Counted from the stretch's first letter, positions 34,100 to 47,017 are shown. The stretch is DNA of 64,000 nucleotides from Euryodendron excelsum (GCA_033060915.1 CM065384.1:29424501-29488500), one strand, 5' to 3'. Notes: generated from the sequence alone by a model not told the origin. Program-made: numbers and translations.

Positions 34100-34473
34100 T
34101 GTTATAAAACTAAAGATATATAAAGCAGAAAAAATAACTCAACACAAAATATAGTGAATAGTTCTTCAGGAACTGTTAAATATTTATCATATGAGTTCTT
34201 CTGGAACAAGTAGAGTTAGATCTTCTGAATCACCCAAAACTTTATTGATACTATAGAACCAAAAAGAATACAACATGAGCTTTGAAAACTTACCTATATT
34301 TCTCTTCCTTCTATTTTCTCTCTGCTTCTTTTTTTTTTTATTTTTTCTCTACTCTTCCTTTCTCTATCTCTCTTTGGTTATTCACCAAACCATTAAAGGT
34401 TGAGATTTTATTTATGAGCATTTGAAGTTGTGCAAGACTTGAACTCCAATCTATAAGGTCATCCATTACCTCA
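34100..34473 (-). repeat. 5' LTR of minus-strand copia element
   Basis: 374-bp partner of 29266-29681. The primer-binding-site-like sequence lies immediately to its left, as expected for a minus-strand element. Confidence 0.82.
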
Positions 34474-35169
34474 CAATAGTTTGTTACATATCACATATAC
34501 ATATATATTTATATGTATATAGTTTGTATATACATCGGAAACTATAGATACTAAACTATAAAAATAAAAATAAAAATAAATTGAAAACTATAGCTATTGC
34601 CATGGTTTCTAGCCTATGCCAACATCACCTGACTTTAGCTAGGTATGCAGCTTCGCAGCAGTACAGTTGACTCCGTACATGATAGTTGTGTGGTGTCAAA
34701 GATTTATCCACAAATTAAACTTGAATGGACTGTTACTAAATGGATTATGGTGGTGTGGTCACGAACATGACTACATGGATTCTTACTATATGACTTTGCT
34801 TCATTATTTGTTTAGCAACAATTAGTGAGTTTGGGACGGATAGTTGGTGGCACGGCTGGTCCGTTTTGGTATGGGGTGACCGGTGGACAGTGTGGAGGGA
34901 GTGTATGTCGCTAGGGTGTAGGGAGGAAAGGGATTGGTTCGGCTATAGGGGTGGAAAGGAAGAGGGGAGAGGGTCAGCCCTGGTATGGCAAGTTAAGAGA
35001 ATAATAGGAGGCTACAAATGTAATTCTACATTTTCTGTTAACACTGCTAATCCAAATTATATTTTTCATGGTTTAAGGGAGAAAAATGTACGTTTTTTTT
35101 AGTTTAAGGGAGTTAAGTAATACTAAGTGATAGTTTAAGAGGGCTACGTGTAATTAACCCTTGTTATTA

Positions 35170-37262
35170 ACACCCATAGCAATATATTGCATAGCAATCT
35201 ATACTATATATTATAGCAATATATTAGGAGGTCGTTAAAGCTTAAAGTTTTGATTTAATTTTCTCACATTTTTTAATTAGTACAATACAAAAATACACGT
35301 CTTGATTCTATTAGTTGTTTTAAAATTATTTTTTCACTTTAAATTTCATTTATTTTTGTTACTTTGTCTATATGGTGAGTTTTTCAAATTTCCTTTGATA
35401 ATGCTATTTACGTAGAATCTTTAATATAAAATAAAAACGATTTTAAATATCTACAAAAGGAAGTATATATATATATATATATATGTCTCAAAATTATTAA
35501 TATTACCACTTCAAAAATGGTTAAAAAATAATAAGAATAATAAAATCAAATTTTTGGCAAAGCCTTATGAAATTTTTAAGCCATTATATTTATTTGCTTG
35601 TCAATTGATGAATGATTGGTACCTATTTTTAAGTTTTGAGCATGAAATTAAATTAAAAGTAATTGAATTGTCTAACTTTTGTAGCTAGACTAAATCCTAG
35701 GCAAATTTTTGCTAATGTTACTATGGAGATATCCTTAACTTTATTTATTTTTATTTGACAGTAACTTTATATTATTTTATTTTTAATAAATTCAATAAAA
35801 ATTGATTTTTTAAATTTTAGAGTATATCATAAACAATAAAGAAACAATAAGTAACTCATGTATTTTCATTTAACAATTCAAACATAAATGTTTCTAAAAC
35901 CTTGGCAATGTTTAGTACATTCATTGTGACAACAAATTTTTATGATATAAATACAGATATTTAGGTTAGGTTAGGGAGATGTTTACCCCTATTAGTTTAA
36001 TCAAACTTATACGTATTCTTGATTTTATAATGTGTGGTTTGAATTAAGCATAATCTAATAAGCATACATAACTCCTGTGAAAATAATTTGCTAGCCCAAT
36101 TAAATCAATAAAACTAAATTGAAAATCAAATTCCACGATATAAGTATATTAAAAATTTAACAATAAATTACATCTCTCTAACTTAAATTTCAAATCCTTT
36201 CCTCTAAAGTTGTTGTTTTAAGTGATAATATTTAATGTACTTAATAGATAATTTATTTATAATAATCAGACTCATGCACTTAACAAGGTTATAAATTAAT
36301 ATATCTTTTTAGCAAAATCTAAAGCATATGTATTTTCTATCTTAGTCTAAGTATTTTTATTACAATCAATTGATAGTATTTAAAATTTTAATATGAATAT
36401 ATTATATTAATCAAATTTATATTAGTATGTTAACATTTAAGAGTAAAAGAAATAATTCTTTATTGTTATAAAAAAAATTTATTTTTTAAATTTATTTTCT
36501 ACATCGGTGCATAACACTGATTCACTGCTAGTAACTGAGGTAACAACATTCCACAATTACATAACAATCCACATGTCAACCGTTTCTAATTCTTAGGTTT
36601 GAGGCAGTATGCTACAATTGGAAGGTGCTCTCTAATTAAAGATCTGACACCTCTTCTATATTATATTATTTTAGTATATATTAGATTAGATGAGTATATG
36701 CTTATTTATATTGTGTACACTAAGTATTGTTACTCGGCTTAAAAAATATGGTAAGAAATTTTTTTCACAATAATGCACTATTAACATATGTAATTGAGAA
36801 ATTCACAAAATTCTAGTAAAGTTGAAAATTTTTTCTCTATATTTGCCAACTTCGAAGCAATTATGTTGGAGTAGTTTGATATGGTCATGGAATATGAAAT
36901 TCTTCTTCACAATCAATAGGGTCAAATTTCAAATTATGTAAACATAATGGGATTTTGGTTGGTTTAGATATCAAAGGATGAGGCTTGGGACCTTTCAAGT
37001 GATGATTTCCATTTTTCCATGATTTGGTTTAAGTTTGAGACCTTTGCTTTTTGGTAACTTTTAGAAGGGGTTGCAATTTCGTAACTTTTAGAAGGGGTAT
37101 GCCACTTGTATTTTTTCATATTTCTTCTATATATACACACAATTTTTTTTAATTTTGATTTTTTTATTTTTGTTGTATTCAAGCGTTCAATAAACTATTT
37201 GTTTGAGTTTGCACAAGGTCACCATCTCCACAAGCTACATAAACTTTATGCATTGCATGAAT
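35170..37262. other. AT-rich intergenic DNA
   Basis: No gene or transposon end recognised. (TA)n at about 35466-35483. The block GTAACTTTTAGAAGGGGT is repeated twice near 37052-37100. Low-complexity A/T tracts dominate. Confidence 0.5.
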
Positions 37263-37988
37263 AATCACTACTAAAAATGGCCTATTTGCGACGACTACTT
37301 ATGTTCTCACAAATACCCTATTAATTGCGACGGTAATGGTCTCGATACAAATAATATCATTTGTGACGGCACTATTTGCGACGGCAGTATTGCCGTCGTA
37401 AAAAAGCTTCCAAAACGACGTCGTATGGCTAAATAAAAACAATCCCTTTTTGTTATGACAGTGTATTTACGACCAGAGGAGCTGTTGCAAACGAGTAAGT
37501 GAAACGGCATCGTTTTGGTATCAAAACGACATCATTTTGATATCAAAATTCATTTCCCCCCTTTTCCTTGTCTTTCCCTTAAAATCACAGCCCTAAGTTT
37601 GTTCGAATGAGAGAGACGCCGTCCTCCATCCCTCTTCCCTCTTCCTTCTTCCCTCATCCTTTACATTGGCTGAGAGCGGACGCCCTCCATCCTTCTTCTC
37701 TCGTCCCTCACATTGGCTAGCAGAGGATCGATCGATTGGTAAGCTTATCTCCCTCTTGAACATACCATGTTTTGGACATTGATTTCTATAAGTCGGTGCA
37801 GCAGTGTCGTTTGGCATGTTAGCACCAAACCCTTTCAACAATAAACCCTAGACCCAAACCAATGGTCAGGACTTTTGTTTGTTGTTCCTGACTTGTAAAG
37901 ATATTTGTATATATATATGTATATGTATATGTGATTTGCTGTGTTTATTATCATCTTGTGTTGAATTCTATTTTTGGTGGCTCTGTAG

Positions 37989-38243
37989 TTGATGAATTAT
38001 ACGGAATCAATGAAGAAGACTTGGAGAAGATCGCGGCTCAAGAGCAGAGGCAATTCCCTTTCGAAACCCTAGTTTCTACAACCAAAGATTTCCACCCCAA
38101 TCGCAAGCTCGGGCAAGGCAGCTTTGGTCCTGTATAAAAGGCAACCATCACAAATTGACTTATATGTTTGTATGTGTAATTTGTATGTATGTATAATTGT
38201 TGGGTTAATGGGTATTTAGGGGAAGTTGGATGATGGTCAGCCA
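37989..38243 (+). pseudogene. Captured receptor-like kinase fragment
   Basis: Piece of a plant receptor-like kinase gene inside the CACTA element. Exon 37989-38140, after acceptor CTCTGTAG, encodes [20 protein letters not shown], then [11 protein letters not shown] and the kinase glycine-rich loop LGQGSFGPV. The next codon is TAA (38135-38137), where the family has tyrosine before lysine. A 79-bp intron-like gap (38141-38219) follows; its donor reads GC instead of GT and its acceptor is TTTAG. A second exon start GKLDDGQP (38220-38243) then continues the kinase N-lobe until a stop. The wording matches the juxtamembrane and loop region of cysteine-rich (DUF26) receptor-like kinases. Retained intron sequence indicates DNA-level capture, not retroposition. 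Confidence 0.75.
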
Positions 38244-38754
38244 TAGTAGGTTTTCCATTATAGGCATGCCTAGTTATTGTAGAGAGAGAGAGAGTTTTCT
38301 GAAAATATCTCCACAAGAACAAGAAAAAGACACATGTAGACGTTAGCTCAAATCTCTTTTCTCTGTTTCTCTTTTCATAGACTTTTCCACAGAAAACCTC
38401 ACAAAATCCAAAAAATCAAAATCTCTGAACAAATGCTAGAACAAAATTGAAAGAGAGACAAAACACAATTGTGACTTACATTGAATATTTTGTCAGATGT
38501 GCTTCAAGAGAATTCGGAACATGCACGAAAAAATCTTGGGATTAATTGCAAATCTGTGAAAAGTGTTCACGGTGAAAGCCATTCTCTTTGATCAGCTAGC
38601 CTCTGAAAATCTGTTTTGTGTTGTAATTTGTTCTGGAGTAGTGGTGGTTTCATTCAATCAGTTTCGGTTGTTTCTGTTGAATTTGGGTAATGTAGAGAAG
38701 TAAATAGAGCAGTGCTTCCTAATGTGGAGCAATCTCTGAGTTTTTCACTTAACT

Positions 38755-41160
38755 TAAAAAAAATAATAATAATATTTTTCGAGCCGTTTAGGTATTAAAA
38801 TCTCGAAACGGGTTCCGAAATCCATCAAACTTGACACAAGTGATGTGTAGGAACAAACGGCACGGTCACCGGACTCCCGGGGTGAGAGTTGTGAATTTTT
38901 ACACTTAACTTTTAAAAAAAAATAATGTTTTCCTAGCTGTTTTGATACTAAAATCCTGAAACGGGTTCCGGAGTCCGTCAAAATTGACACATAGGAAGGT
39001 CTAGGCACAAGTGATGTGTGGGAACAAATGGCACAGTTGCCGAACTCTTGGGGTGAGAGTTGTGAAGTTTTTTCACTTAACTAAAAAAAAAAAAGACAAT
39101 GTTTTTCGAGCCATTTAAGGACTAAAATCCCGAAACAGGCTCCGGAGTCCGTCAAACTTGACACATAGGAAGTTCTAGGCACAAGTGATGTGTGAAAATA
39201 AACGGCACGGTCGCCGGACTCCCGTAGTGAGAGTTGTGAATTTTTTACACTTAACTTTAAAAAAAAATAATGTTTTCCGAGCCGTTTCGATACTAAAATC
39301 TGGAAACGAGCTCCGGAGTTCGTCAAAATTGACACATTGGAAGGTCTAGGCACAAGTGACATGTGGGAATAAATGGCATAGTCGCCAGACTCTCAGGGTG
39401 GGAGTTGTGAAGTTTTCCACATAACTTTAAAAAAAAAAAAAAAAAGACAATGTTTTTCGAGCCATTTAGGTACTAAAATCCCAAAACGGGCTCCAGAATC
39501 CATCGAACTTGACACGTAGGAAGGTCTAGGCATGAGTGACGTGTGGGAACAAATGGCACGGTCGCCGGACTCCTGAGGTGAGAGTTATGAATTTTTTACA
39601 CTTAAACTTTTAAAAGAAAATAATGTTTTCTGTGCCGTTTAGGTACTAAAATCCTGAAACGGGCTCCGGAGTCCATCAAACTTGACACGTAGGAAGGTCT
39701 AGGCACTAATGATGTGTGAAAACAAACGGCATGATCGCCGGACTCCCGAGGTGAGAGTTGTGAATTTTTTACACTTAACTTTTAAAAGAAAATAATGTTT
39801 TCCGTGCCGTTTGGGTACTAAAATTCCGAAACGGGCTCCGAAGTCCATCAAACTTGACACGTACGAAGGTCTAGGCACAAGTGACGTGTAGGAACAAACA
39901 GCACAGTCACCAGACTCTTGAGGTGGGAGTTTTGAAGTTTTTCCACTTAACTTAAAAAAAAAAATAATGTTTTTCGAGCTGTTTAGGTACTAAAATTCCG
40001 AAACGGGCTTCGGAGTCTGTCAAACTTGACACGTAGGAAGATCTAGGCACAAGTGACGTGTGGGAATAAATGGCACGGTCGCCGAACTCCCGGAATGAGA
40101 GTTGTAAATTTTTTACACTTAACTTTTAAAAAAAAATAATGTTTTCCATGCCATTTGGGTACTAAAATCCCGAAACGGGCTCTAAAGTCCGTCAAATTTG
40201 ACAAGTAGGAAGGTCTAGACATGAGTAATATGTAGGAACAAACGGCACACTCGCCAGATTCTCAGGGTGGGAGTTTTGAAGTTTTTTCACCTAACTTAAA
40301 AAAAAAAAGATAATGTTTTTCGAGCCGTTTAGGTACTAAAATCCCGAAAAGGGCTTCGGAGTCCGTCAAACTTGACACGTTGGAAAGTCTAGGCACGAGT
40401 GACGTGTGGGAACAAACGGCACGGTCATCGGACTCTTGGGATGAGAGTTGTGAATTTTTTACACTTAACTTTTAAAATAAAATAATGTTTTCCGTGCCGT
40501 TTAGGTACTAAAATCCTGAAACGGGCTCCGGAGTCCGTCAAACTTGACATGTATGAAGGTCTAGACACGAGTGATGTGTAGGAACAAACAGCGCAGTCAC
40601 CGGACTCTCAAGGTGGGAATTTTGAAGTTTTTCCATTTAAATTTAAAAAAAAACAATGTTTTCCAAGCCGTTTGGGTACTAAAATCCCAAAACGGGCTCC
40701 AAAATCTGTCAAACTTGACACGTACGAAGGTCTAGAGATGAGTGACGTGTAGGAACAAACGGCATAGTCATCGGACTTCTGGGGTGGGAGTTGTGAGGTT
40801 TTTCCACTTAAGATAAAAAAAAAAAACACAATGTTTTCTGAGCCGTTTAGGTACTAAAATCCCGAAACAGGCTCCGAAATCCGTCAAACTTGACACGTAG
40901 GAAGGTTTACACGTGAGTGACGTGTAGGAACAAACGGCACGGTCGTCGGACTCCCGGGGTGAGAGTTGTGAATTTTTTACACTTAACTTTTAAAAAAAAT
41001 AATGTTTTCCAACCTATTTCGTTACGAAAATCCCGAAACGAGCTCCGGAGTGCGTCAAACTTGACACGTAAGAATATCTAGACAGGAGTGATTTGTGGGA
41101 ACAAACTTTTTAAGAAAAACAATATTTTTCGAGCCGTTTGGATACTAAGATCTCCAATTT
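38755..41160. repeat. 172-bp tandem array inside CACTA element
   Basis: About 14 units. The landmark GAAACGGGCTCCG recurs at about 38805, 38958, 39132, 39303, 39482, 39656, 39828, 40000, 40172, 40346, 40518, 40688, 40864 and 41035, spacing 170-176 except the first (153). Each unit also has CAAACTTGACACGTAGGAAG, GTGACGTGTGGGAACAAA and an A-rich tract. Two variants of the A-rich part (TTTTTCGAGCC and TTTTCCGTGCC types) alternate for part of the array. Minus-strand frames across it are by-products. Copies differ by roughly 5-15 percent by eye. Confidence 0.92.
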
Positions 41161-42018
41161 TTCTTTTAATGAGCCTATTTATTTGCATGCATATTTTTTC
41201 ATTGTCTTTGATATATTCATTATTTTATCTAATATTTATATTTTTTTTCTTTTCAGGTTACTCGCAAGGAATAGATTGATCTTTGGTGTTTATTTATCAG
41301 CATATTTTGCAATCGACTTATTTGTCTATGGATTATGAATTTTTAATGTTATTTTGCGAGGCACTATATATCATTTTTTATTTTATGAATTGTAATGGGA
41401 GATAATGTTTGTTTGGAGACAATGTGTACAACATGTACTAGTTTATTTTATTAGACATATTTATAAATATTTGGATTTGAATGAATGAATGAATTTTGTC
41501 ATTAGTATAATGATTTTGTTATTTGTATAATGTTAATTATACATTTTATCAGGTAAAAAAAGAAGCTACAAATTTATTCATTATTTATAGCGGAATTTTT
41601 TTTTACAAGGTATTAGTGATGAGTGCAAAATCGTCGCAAAAAATATCAAATGTGGCTGCTATGCTGTAAATGGATTGACTTTTTGTGATGGCTTTTGTTG
41701 TCGCTAAAACTTTTTTCCTGATTTCAAATGATGCTATTTACGACGGCATTATACCGTCGCTAATAAGTTATTATCGTCGGCATATCAACGGGCGCAAATA
41801 ATTTTACTAAGGCGATTGGTATTTGCGACGAGGGTTATGTCGTCGTAAATGGTGACCCGTGTCGTCACTTGATCATCACAAAAAGTATTTGCGATGCTAG
41901 CAAATTTGTCGCTGAAAATATCGTCGTGTCATCGACGCAAATGATCTTTTGCAACGACACAATAGCCATTTGTGACGGCATTGTACCGTCGCAAATACTA
42001 GATTTTTTAGTGGTGAAT

Positions 42019-43409
42019 GGCCACAAATAGATGTGAGAATAGATTGAATTTGAGATTTCACGTTTAACATGAGGAACAACTAAGCGGGGCGGGCTGGACC
42101 TACATTATATAATGTCGAATGGTACATTAGCTTGACTAGACCTGCCGATCGAGCCTAGAACTAAATTCTAAGTTTGCTCAAAATAAAAAGATATGCCCAA
42201 GCTCGCTTAGGCCTACCCATTTAACCCAAAAGTTTTAGAAATATTTATGTCACAAATTGAACATATATTTTAATTAAAGTGGTTTGTGTATTTGTATTAA
42301 TTAAAATTCAAGTATTTAAATCTTGTAACTAATTTTTAACAAATAATTTTTTTTTTACAAAAAATAACATAAAATTTACATACCTGGGATGTATTAAAAT
42401 ATATAAATACATTTTTTTAATTCATTTCGAACCAAGTCAGGCTTTAAAATAGCATTCTCAAACTTGCCCCTTAATATGGCCTCAAAAGGAATTCCCAAGC
42501 CTGACCCTACTTGCTATAATCCTAAGCCCTATAAATAATGGGATGGGCATCGTGCCCATGATCATCCATAGGACCTACTTAATTATCCCCTTATTGTTAC
42601 TCAATTTTATTACTTAGTTATAGAAAAAATAGCATATTTCCTCATATTTTTGTTTGGTGCACAAAAAAATTAAAAGACTTGATAACCGAACCAAATCGAT
42701 CTTCTTGGGTCAGTTTTGTTCGAGTTTATTAAGGGTCCTGAACCTTAAAATAGCCAAACTAAATAGATTCAGTTTGGTTTTGGGATAAACACTTTTGTGA
42801 CTTGACCCAATAAGAATCAACCCAATAACCGATCTATGTATTAAAAGTTTAAATATGTATTGTAGATATGTCTTTAATAATTATTTGTTGTACTTAAATA
42901 CTGTTGCATTTATTTTGTACATTGTTTTTTTAACTTTTGAGAAATTAAGATACAATATTGAGTTTCTTTTGTGAATTTTTGTGTAAATAAATCAAACTCT
43001 TACACAAAATAGGAGAATCGAGCCAAATATACTTGATCCAACCTAACCCAAACGGAGCTATAGAATAGATGCGAAATAATTGGAATGGACTCGGGTTAGT
43101 TCAATTTGATTTCCTTAAATAGTCAGTTCTATTATGAGTTTAAAAATTTAAAATCAATTAAGATCGATTCAGTTCTAAATTTGACACGGACCTAACCAAA
43201 TCGGAGTGATGCACATCCCTATTTTAAAGTCTAGAATATGAGAAATTATTTAATAAATTTGACATATCATGTTAATATAATAATGTGATGTGTCCAACTT
43301 ATTAAAAAATAAACGCATTTTTTAAATTTCATGTTGTTATTTTAGGTTGGGTGGCAAAAAGACAATTACAAAAGGAATGAAGGAAAAAAACTTCTGCCCC
43401 TTTTTTTTA
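42019..43409. other. AT-rich intergenic DNA
   Basis: No gene seen. Several stretches rich in AACCGAACC/GGTTTGG-type sequence (about 42680-43220) suggest an old unidentified repeat, but I cannot define its ends. Confidence 0.4.
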
Positions 43410-43646
43410 TTTAAAACACTCTCTCTCTATCTTTCTCTCTCTCTCTCCACCAGTTCACCTCACGAGTCACGAGGTCCCACTGGACCCCACTCTTGCTCTC
43501 CGTCACTCCTCCAGTCCGTTCCCTCTCCCGTGATTGCCATCTGCTCGTCTGTCTGTCTGTCTCTCTCTCTCTAAAATAATCCGTCCACCAACTAACAAGC
43601 AGCAACTAGCAACAAGGAACAGTGAAGGAGGTGGAAGAAAAGCCTG
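43410..43646 (+). other. Probable 5' UTR exon of carrier gene
   Basis: CT-rich leader with CCTCACGAGTCACGAGG and CAACTAACAAGCAGCAACTA, ending in AGCCTG followed by GTACAC. A matching acceptor TTCTGCAG lies at 44696-44703, 39 bases before the ATG of the carrier coding exon. A leader intron is therefore likely (43647-44703). The start of transcription is not visible. Promoter context cannot be separated from the CT tracts. Confidence 0.4.
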
Positions 43647-46600
43647 GTACACATCCTCTGTCTCACTCTCTCTCTCTCCGTCCCATTCTTGTTATTCTCA
43701 GATTTTGAATTTGTGAAGGGGAAGAAAAAGAAAATGGAAAAGACAGAAAAGGAAAATAAAGTGCAAGATGCAAAATCTTTGTTTGGTTGGGTTCAGAAAA
43801 TATCAAGAAAATGAATAGGTATTTGTTAAAAAAAAATTCATTTTTTTTGTTTGGTTACCCATAAAAGAGATATACGTGTAAGTAATTTCATTCCTTTCAT
43901 TTTGCACTTCCTTTGACAAATCCAAGATTCAAAGTGGGTGAATCGAGTAATTGAGAACTGGGGAAGCAAAGCTCAAATCTGTATGTGTATTGGCCATTCG
44001 TTAAGCCAGTCATCAATGGCGGACATAGTCTCTGCTAGAATTGAAATGATTGTATATATTTATATATTTTAGAATGTGCTGAAACGCCTGCTCATAACAC
44101 GCGTATTTTCTACACATATTGAATGAACGATACTTGATTTGTTCTAGTTTTAAGCTTGTAAATAGGATCATTAACTTACCCTGATGTCAATAGGTGATAT
44201 AAAATATGTGGGTTCATGTTTGCTTTGCAATGTATGATGCCATTTTTTTTGGTCAACTGGTGATGAACGAAACGGAAATTATTACAACATTTTGTGCAAC
44301 TGGTCACATTATCTTGGTATGCTTGCATATTCTGCTCAATTTTGTAGCAGGTTGGTTTTACTCTGGAATTTTTGGGCTCTTGTTAGTAAATAAGAACAAA
44401 AACAATAAGAAGAATGAAAACTGAATTAAATCAATGCAAGCACACGGCCCTACGTGTATTTGGTACTGAAGATTGAAACGACTATGTTAATCATTTATTA
44501 GGACACCACATCAAACAGATTATGTAAAAATTTAAGCCCCTGATGTGCATGTATAGCATTTGAATTATTTTCAATATTTTTTTGGAAAACCCATATCTGT
44601 TAGTATTCATTGCTCTTCTAGAGATCATGGACATTTATGAGTGAGGATTTGATGCCAGCATTTCTGGATACATTTGTGAATGTGCTTGTGATTGCTTCTG
44701 CAGGGCTAGAGACAGAGAGAGAGAGAGAGCGAGAGATTGGGGATGACAACAAGGTCAGAGAGGTTTTCAGTATATTTGGTGATGGGTGGGGTGGCAGCTG
44801 TAATATCAAAGAGTGCAGCAGCATCGATTGAAAGAGTGAAGCTTTTGTTGCAAAATCAAGGGGAGTTGTTAAACAGAGGACTGCTCAAGAAACCTTATAA
44901 GGGTGTCGGCCATTGCTTTGGAAGGGTCTTCAAAGAGGAGGGTGTATTGGCCTTTCAGAGAGGTAACCAGGCCAATGTTGTACGATATGTCCCAACTCAG
45001 GTACTGCTTTTTGTTTACACATCTTATGGTAAATGTGTTGATCCTTTTTATATGCTCAGCACTTGGGTGTTGATGTTGCTTGTCTTATAAATACCTGAAA
45101 TTTGTGTTGCTTTTCATTCTACTTGAAGTTCTGATTTAGCTACCATTTAAGTTCCGATGTTATAATTGGCATCGAGTTTTATTTGAATTTAGCATGACTA
45201 TTGAAGCTAATTCGCACCACCTCGACAACATTTTCCAAACCCAGAATCCTGTCTGAATTGCAATTAAATTTTGTTGTAAGTAGCTATTTTGTCCAACTTT
45301 GTGTTATTCAAAAACTCTTAAGACCCTAGGATTTACATTTTGGAATGCACGTCCCCAAACATGGTATGCTTTCATTCCAAAATGGGGAATTTAGCGATCC
45401 AATAAAATCCCAATTTTTTTTTTTTCATTTGTTTCCTTAAAGTTTTCCTTATGAGGAAAAAAGTCAAGTACAAAGGAACTAAAATACTGAGAGAGTGGAT
45501 TTATTCTAGGATAAAATGTCAAAAAAGGGTTGTGATGCTTCTCAAAATGTGTTATTACATGATTAATTTGAAGAATAATTGACTATTTTATTGGAGGTCT
45601 AATTTTTAAAATAAATTGCTCTCACGTTTAGAACTACCTTAAATTTTAATGTTGTGATTTATACAAGTCTACCCTTATTGTAGCACATTTTAGAGCATGT
45701 GGCATACCTCGTACCTCGTTCCCATTCCCATTCACATACTGGAAGGATCTGCATTCCAGAGGTAACATGGTCCAACTTCAGTGAAAATAAAAATAACCTT
45801 GAATGGTAATAAAACCAAATTGTAGTGTTCAGTGATGGGACCAACAGATGCTTAATTTCTGTAACAGGATTGTTTGCATACTGATAGTCTGATATAGGTT
45901 CTTCTAACTGCCTAGATTACTTAGTCAACTGGCAGTCTCTTTTCTTTCTCTCTGTCTCTCGATCTCCTGTGATTTTCAAACTTTAAGCAATTCTCTAGGA
46001 CTTTGTTGTTTCTGAGCATGTTAAGTATAAGACCAAAAATAAAAGAATGTCAATTCAGTTAAGCAACTGTTATTCATAAAGTAGGGAAACAATGAAATAT
46101 GCCAAATGGTTTTGCTTTGCTGGAAGCAGCAGGAACACACTTCAATTACCTACTAAAACTTTCAAAAAAAAAAGGGCAAGTTACTTGGTGATCTGTACAT
46201 TTTTGTTCTAAACAGTCATTTAATCATTGGTGGCTTTATGGCAAGGATACCACAGGTTCATTGCAATCACTTGGCCACTAAAATAAATCATGCATTTATG
46301 TCAGTAAGCCATCTGTCTAGACATCTTTCCCTGTGAAGTACCTGTTCATGGCATGAAAATTTCGTCATCTATTTGCTAGTCTCCTCATTGCCCTTTCAAC
46401 TCCCTCAAAACCTGCTCACTATGTAAGTTCAAAATTGATAACATAGATTTTCTGTTGGAACACACAGTTATTAACCTTTAAGCTACCACAAAGATGATAT
46501 TCATCCTTTGCCTTGTCATAAACTGCTCGTGTTTGGGTGACTTGTGTGCTCTGTGATTGGGAACTACCTTGTAATTTGACATGGGAGTGCTACAAGAGGA

Positions 46601-47015
46601 TAATTGATGTAAGGAAGGTCAACCAACTGTATAAAGGTCATTCCAAGGTGGCTTTCTCTGGGTGGACAGTTGTGCTAGAAAAGATTTTGGACTTTAAGTA
46701 TTTACATAGAATATCCATGAGAGTGACAATTCTTTAGTCTATCTGAAAGGTATAAAAGCCCCCTATTCTTTCATCTGATTTGAGATAACCTGGTGTAGAG
46801 AGAACTTTCTCTTTCTAATTGGTGCTGTATGTGCAGAAAAGCTGCAGAGACTGTCATCTGTTGATTGATGGCCTAGAGGCTAGGGATTGTGGGCTCTTCT
46901 TCTATCCCTCTTTGGTGTCTATCAGGTCAGTCCTGCTGTAGATGTTCTAACTTCTAACGAGCTTTTTTGTATTATTTTATTTTGTTATTATTAATTTTTT
47001 TTTTTGGTTTTGTTT

Positions 47016-47017
<2 letters not shown>

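Larger units (their letters stand above)
29266..34473 (-). mobile_element. Decayed Ty1/copia element, minus strand, nested in Mutator-like element
   Basis: Two direct repeats (29266-29681 and 34100-34473) bound about 4.4 kb. On the minus strand the LTR begins TGAGGTAATGGATGAC and ends TATAACA. Beside the 5' LTR is TGTTATCAGCACGATA (about 34083-34098, minus), resembling the copia primer-binding site for initiator methionine tRNA. Beside the 3' LTR is a purine tract AAGAGGGAGTAGTA (about 29682-29695). I see no matching 5-bp target duplication. The LTRs differ by several percent and by length of a CT tract. Pol is reduced to scattered fragments. Confidence 0.82.
28823..35160. mobile_element. Mutator-like element with perfect 9-bp target duplication
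   Basis: Left end GGGTTAATTACATTTATAAC at 28823. Inverted right end, read on the minus strand from 35160, GGGTTAATTACACGTAGCCC. Both continue with CCTAAACTA/CTTAAACTA, CTAACTCCCTTTAA/TTAACTCCCTTAAA and TACATTTATACCCC/TACATTTTTCTCCC blocks, giving imperfect terminal inverted repeats of about 85 bp. Flanks show a perfect 9-bp duplication TTGTTATTA (28814-28822 and 35161-35169), diagnostic of Mutator-like transposition. No transposase is present; the original interior is only about 28910-29265 and 34474-35070, and the rest is a nested copia element. The ends resemble those of the element at 17515-28359, so both belong to one family or to close families. Confidence 0.88.
37266..42015. mobile_element. 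Non-autonomous CACTA (En/Spm-like) element
   Basis: Left terminus CACTACTAAAAATGGCC at 37266 and right terminus ending TTTTTTAGTGGTG at 42015 form the CACTA-type inverted repeat (CACTACTAAAAA / CACCACTAAAAAA). Both are flanked by the 3-bp duplication AAT (37263-37265 and 42016-42018). Subterminal regions at both ends are packed with short direct and inverted copies of ATTTGCGACGG / CCGTCGCAAAT, the sites typically bound by CACTA transposases. No transposase is encoded. The 4750-bp interior carries a captured kinase fragment and a 172-bp tandem array. Confidence 0.9.

Noticed and set aside
38755..41160. Repeated minus-strand frames with similar peptides
   Set aside because: They are translations of the 172-bp tandem repeat and are interrupted in most units.
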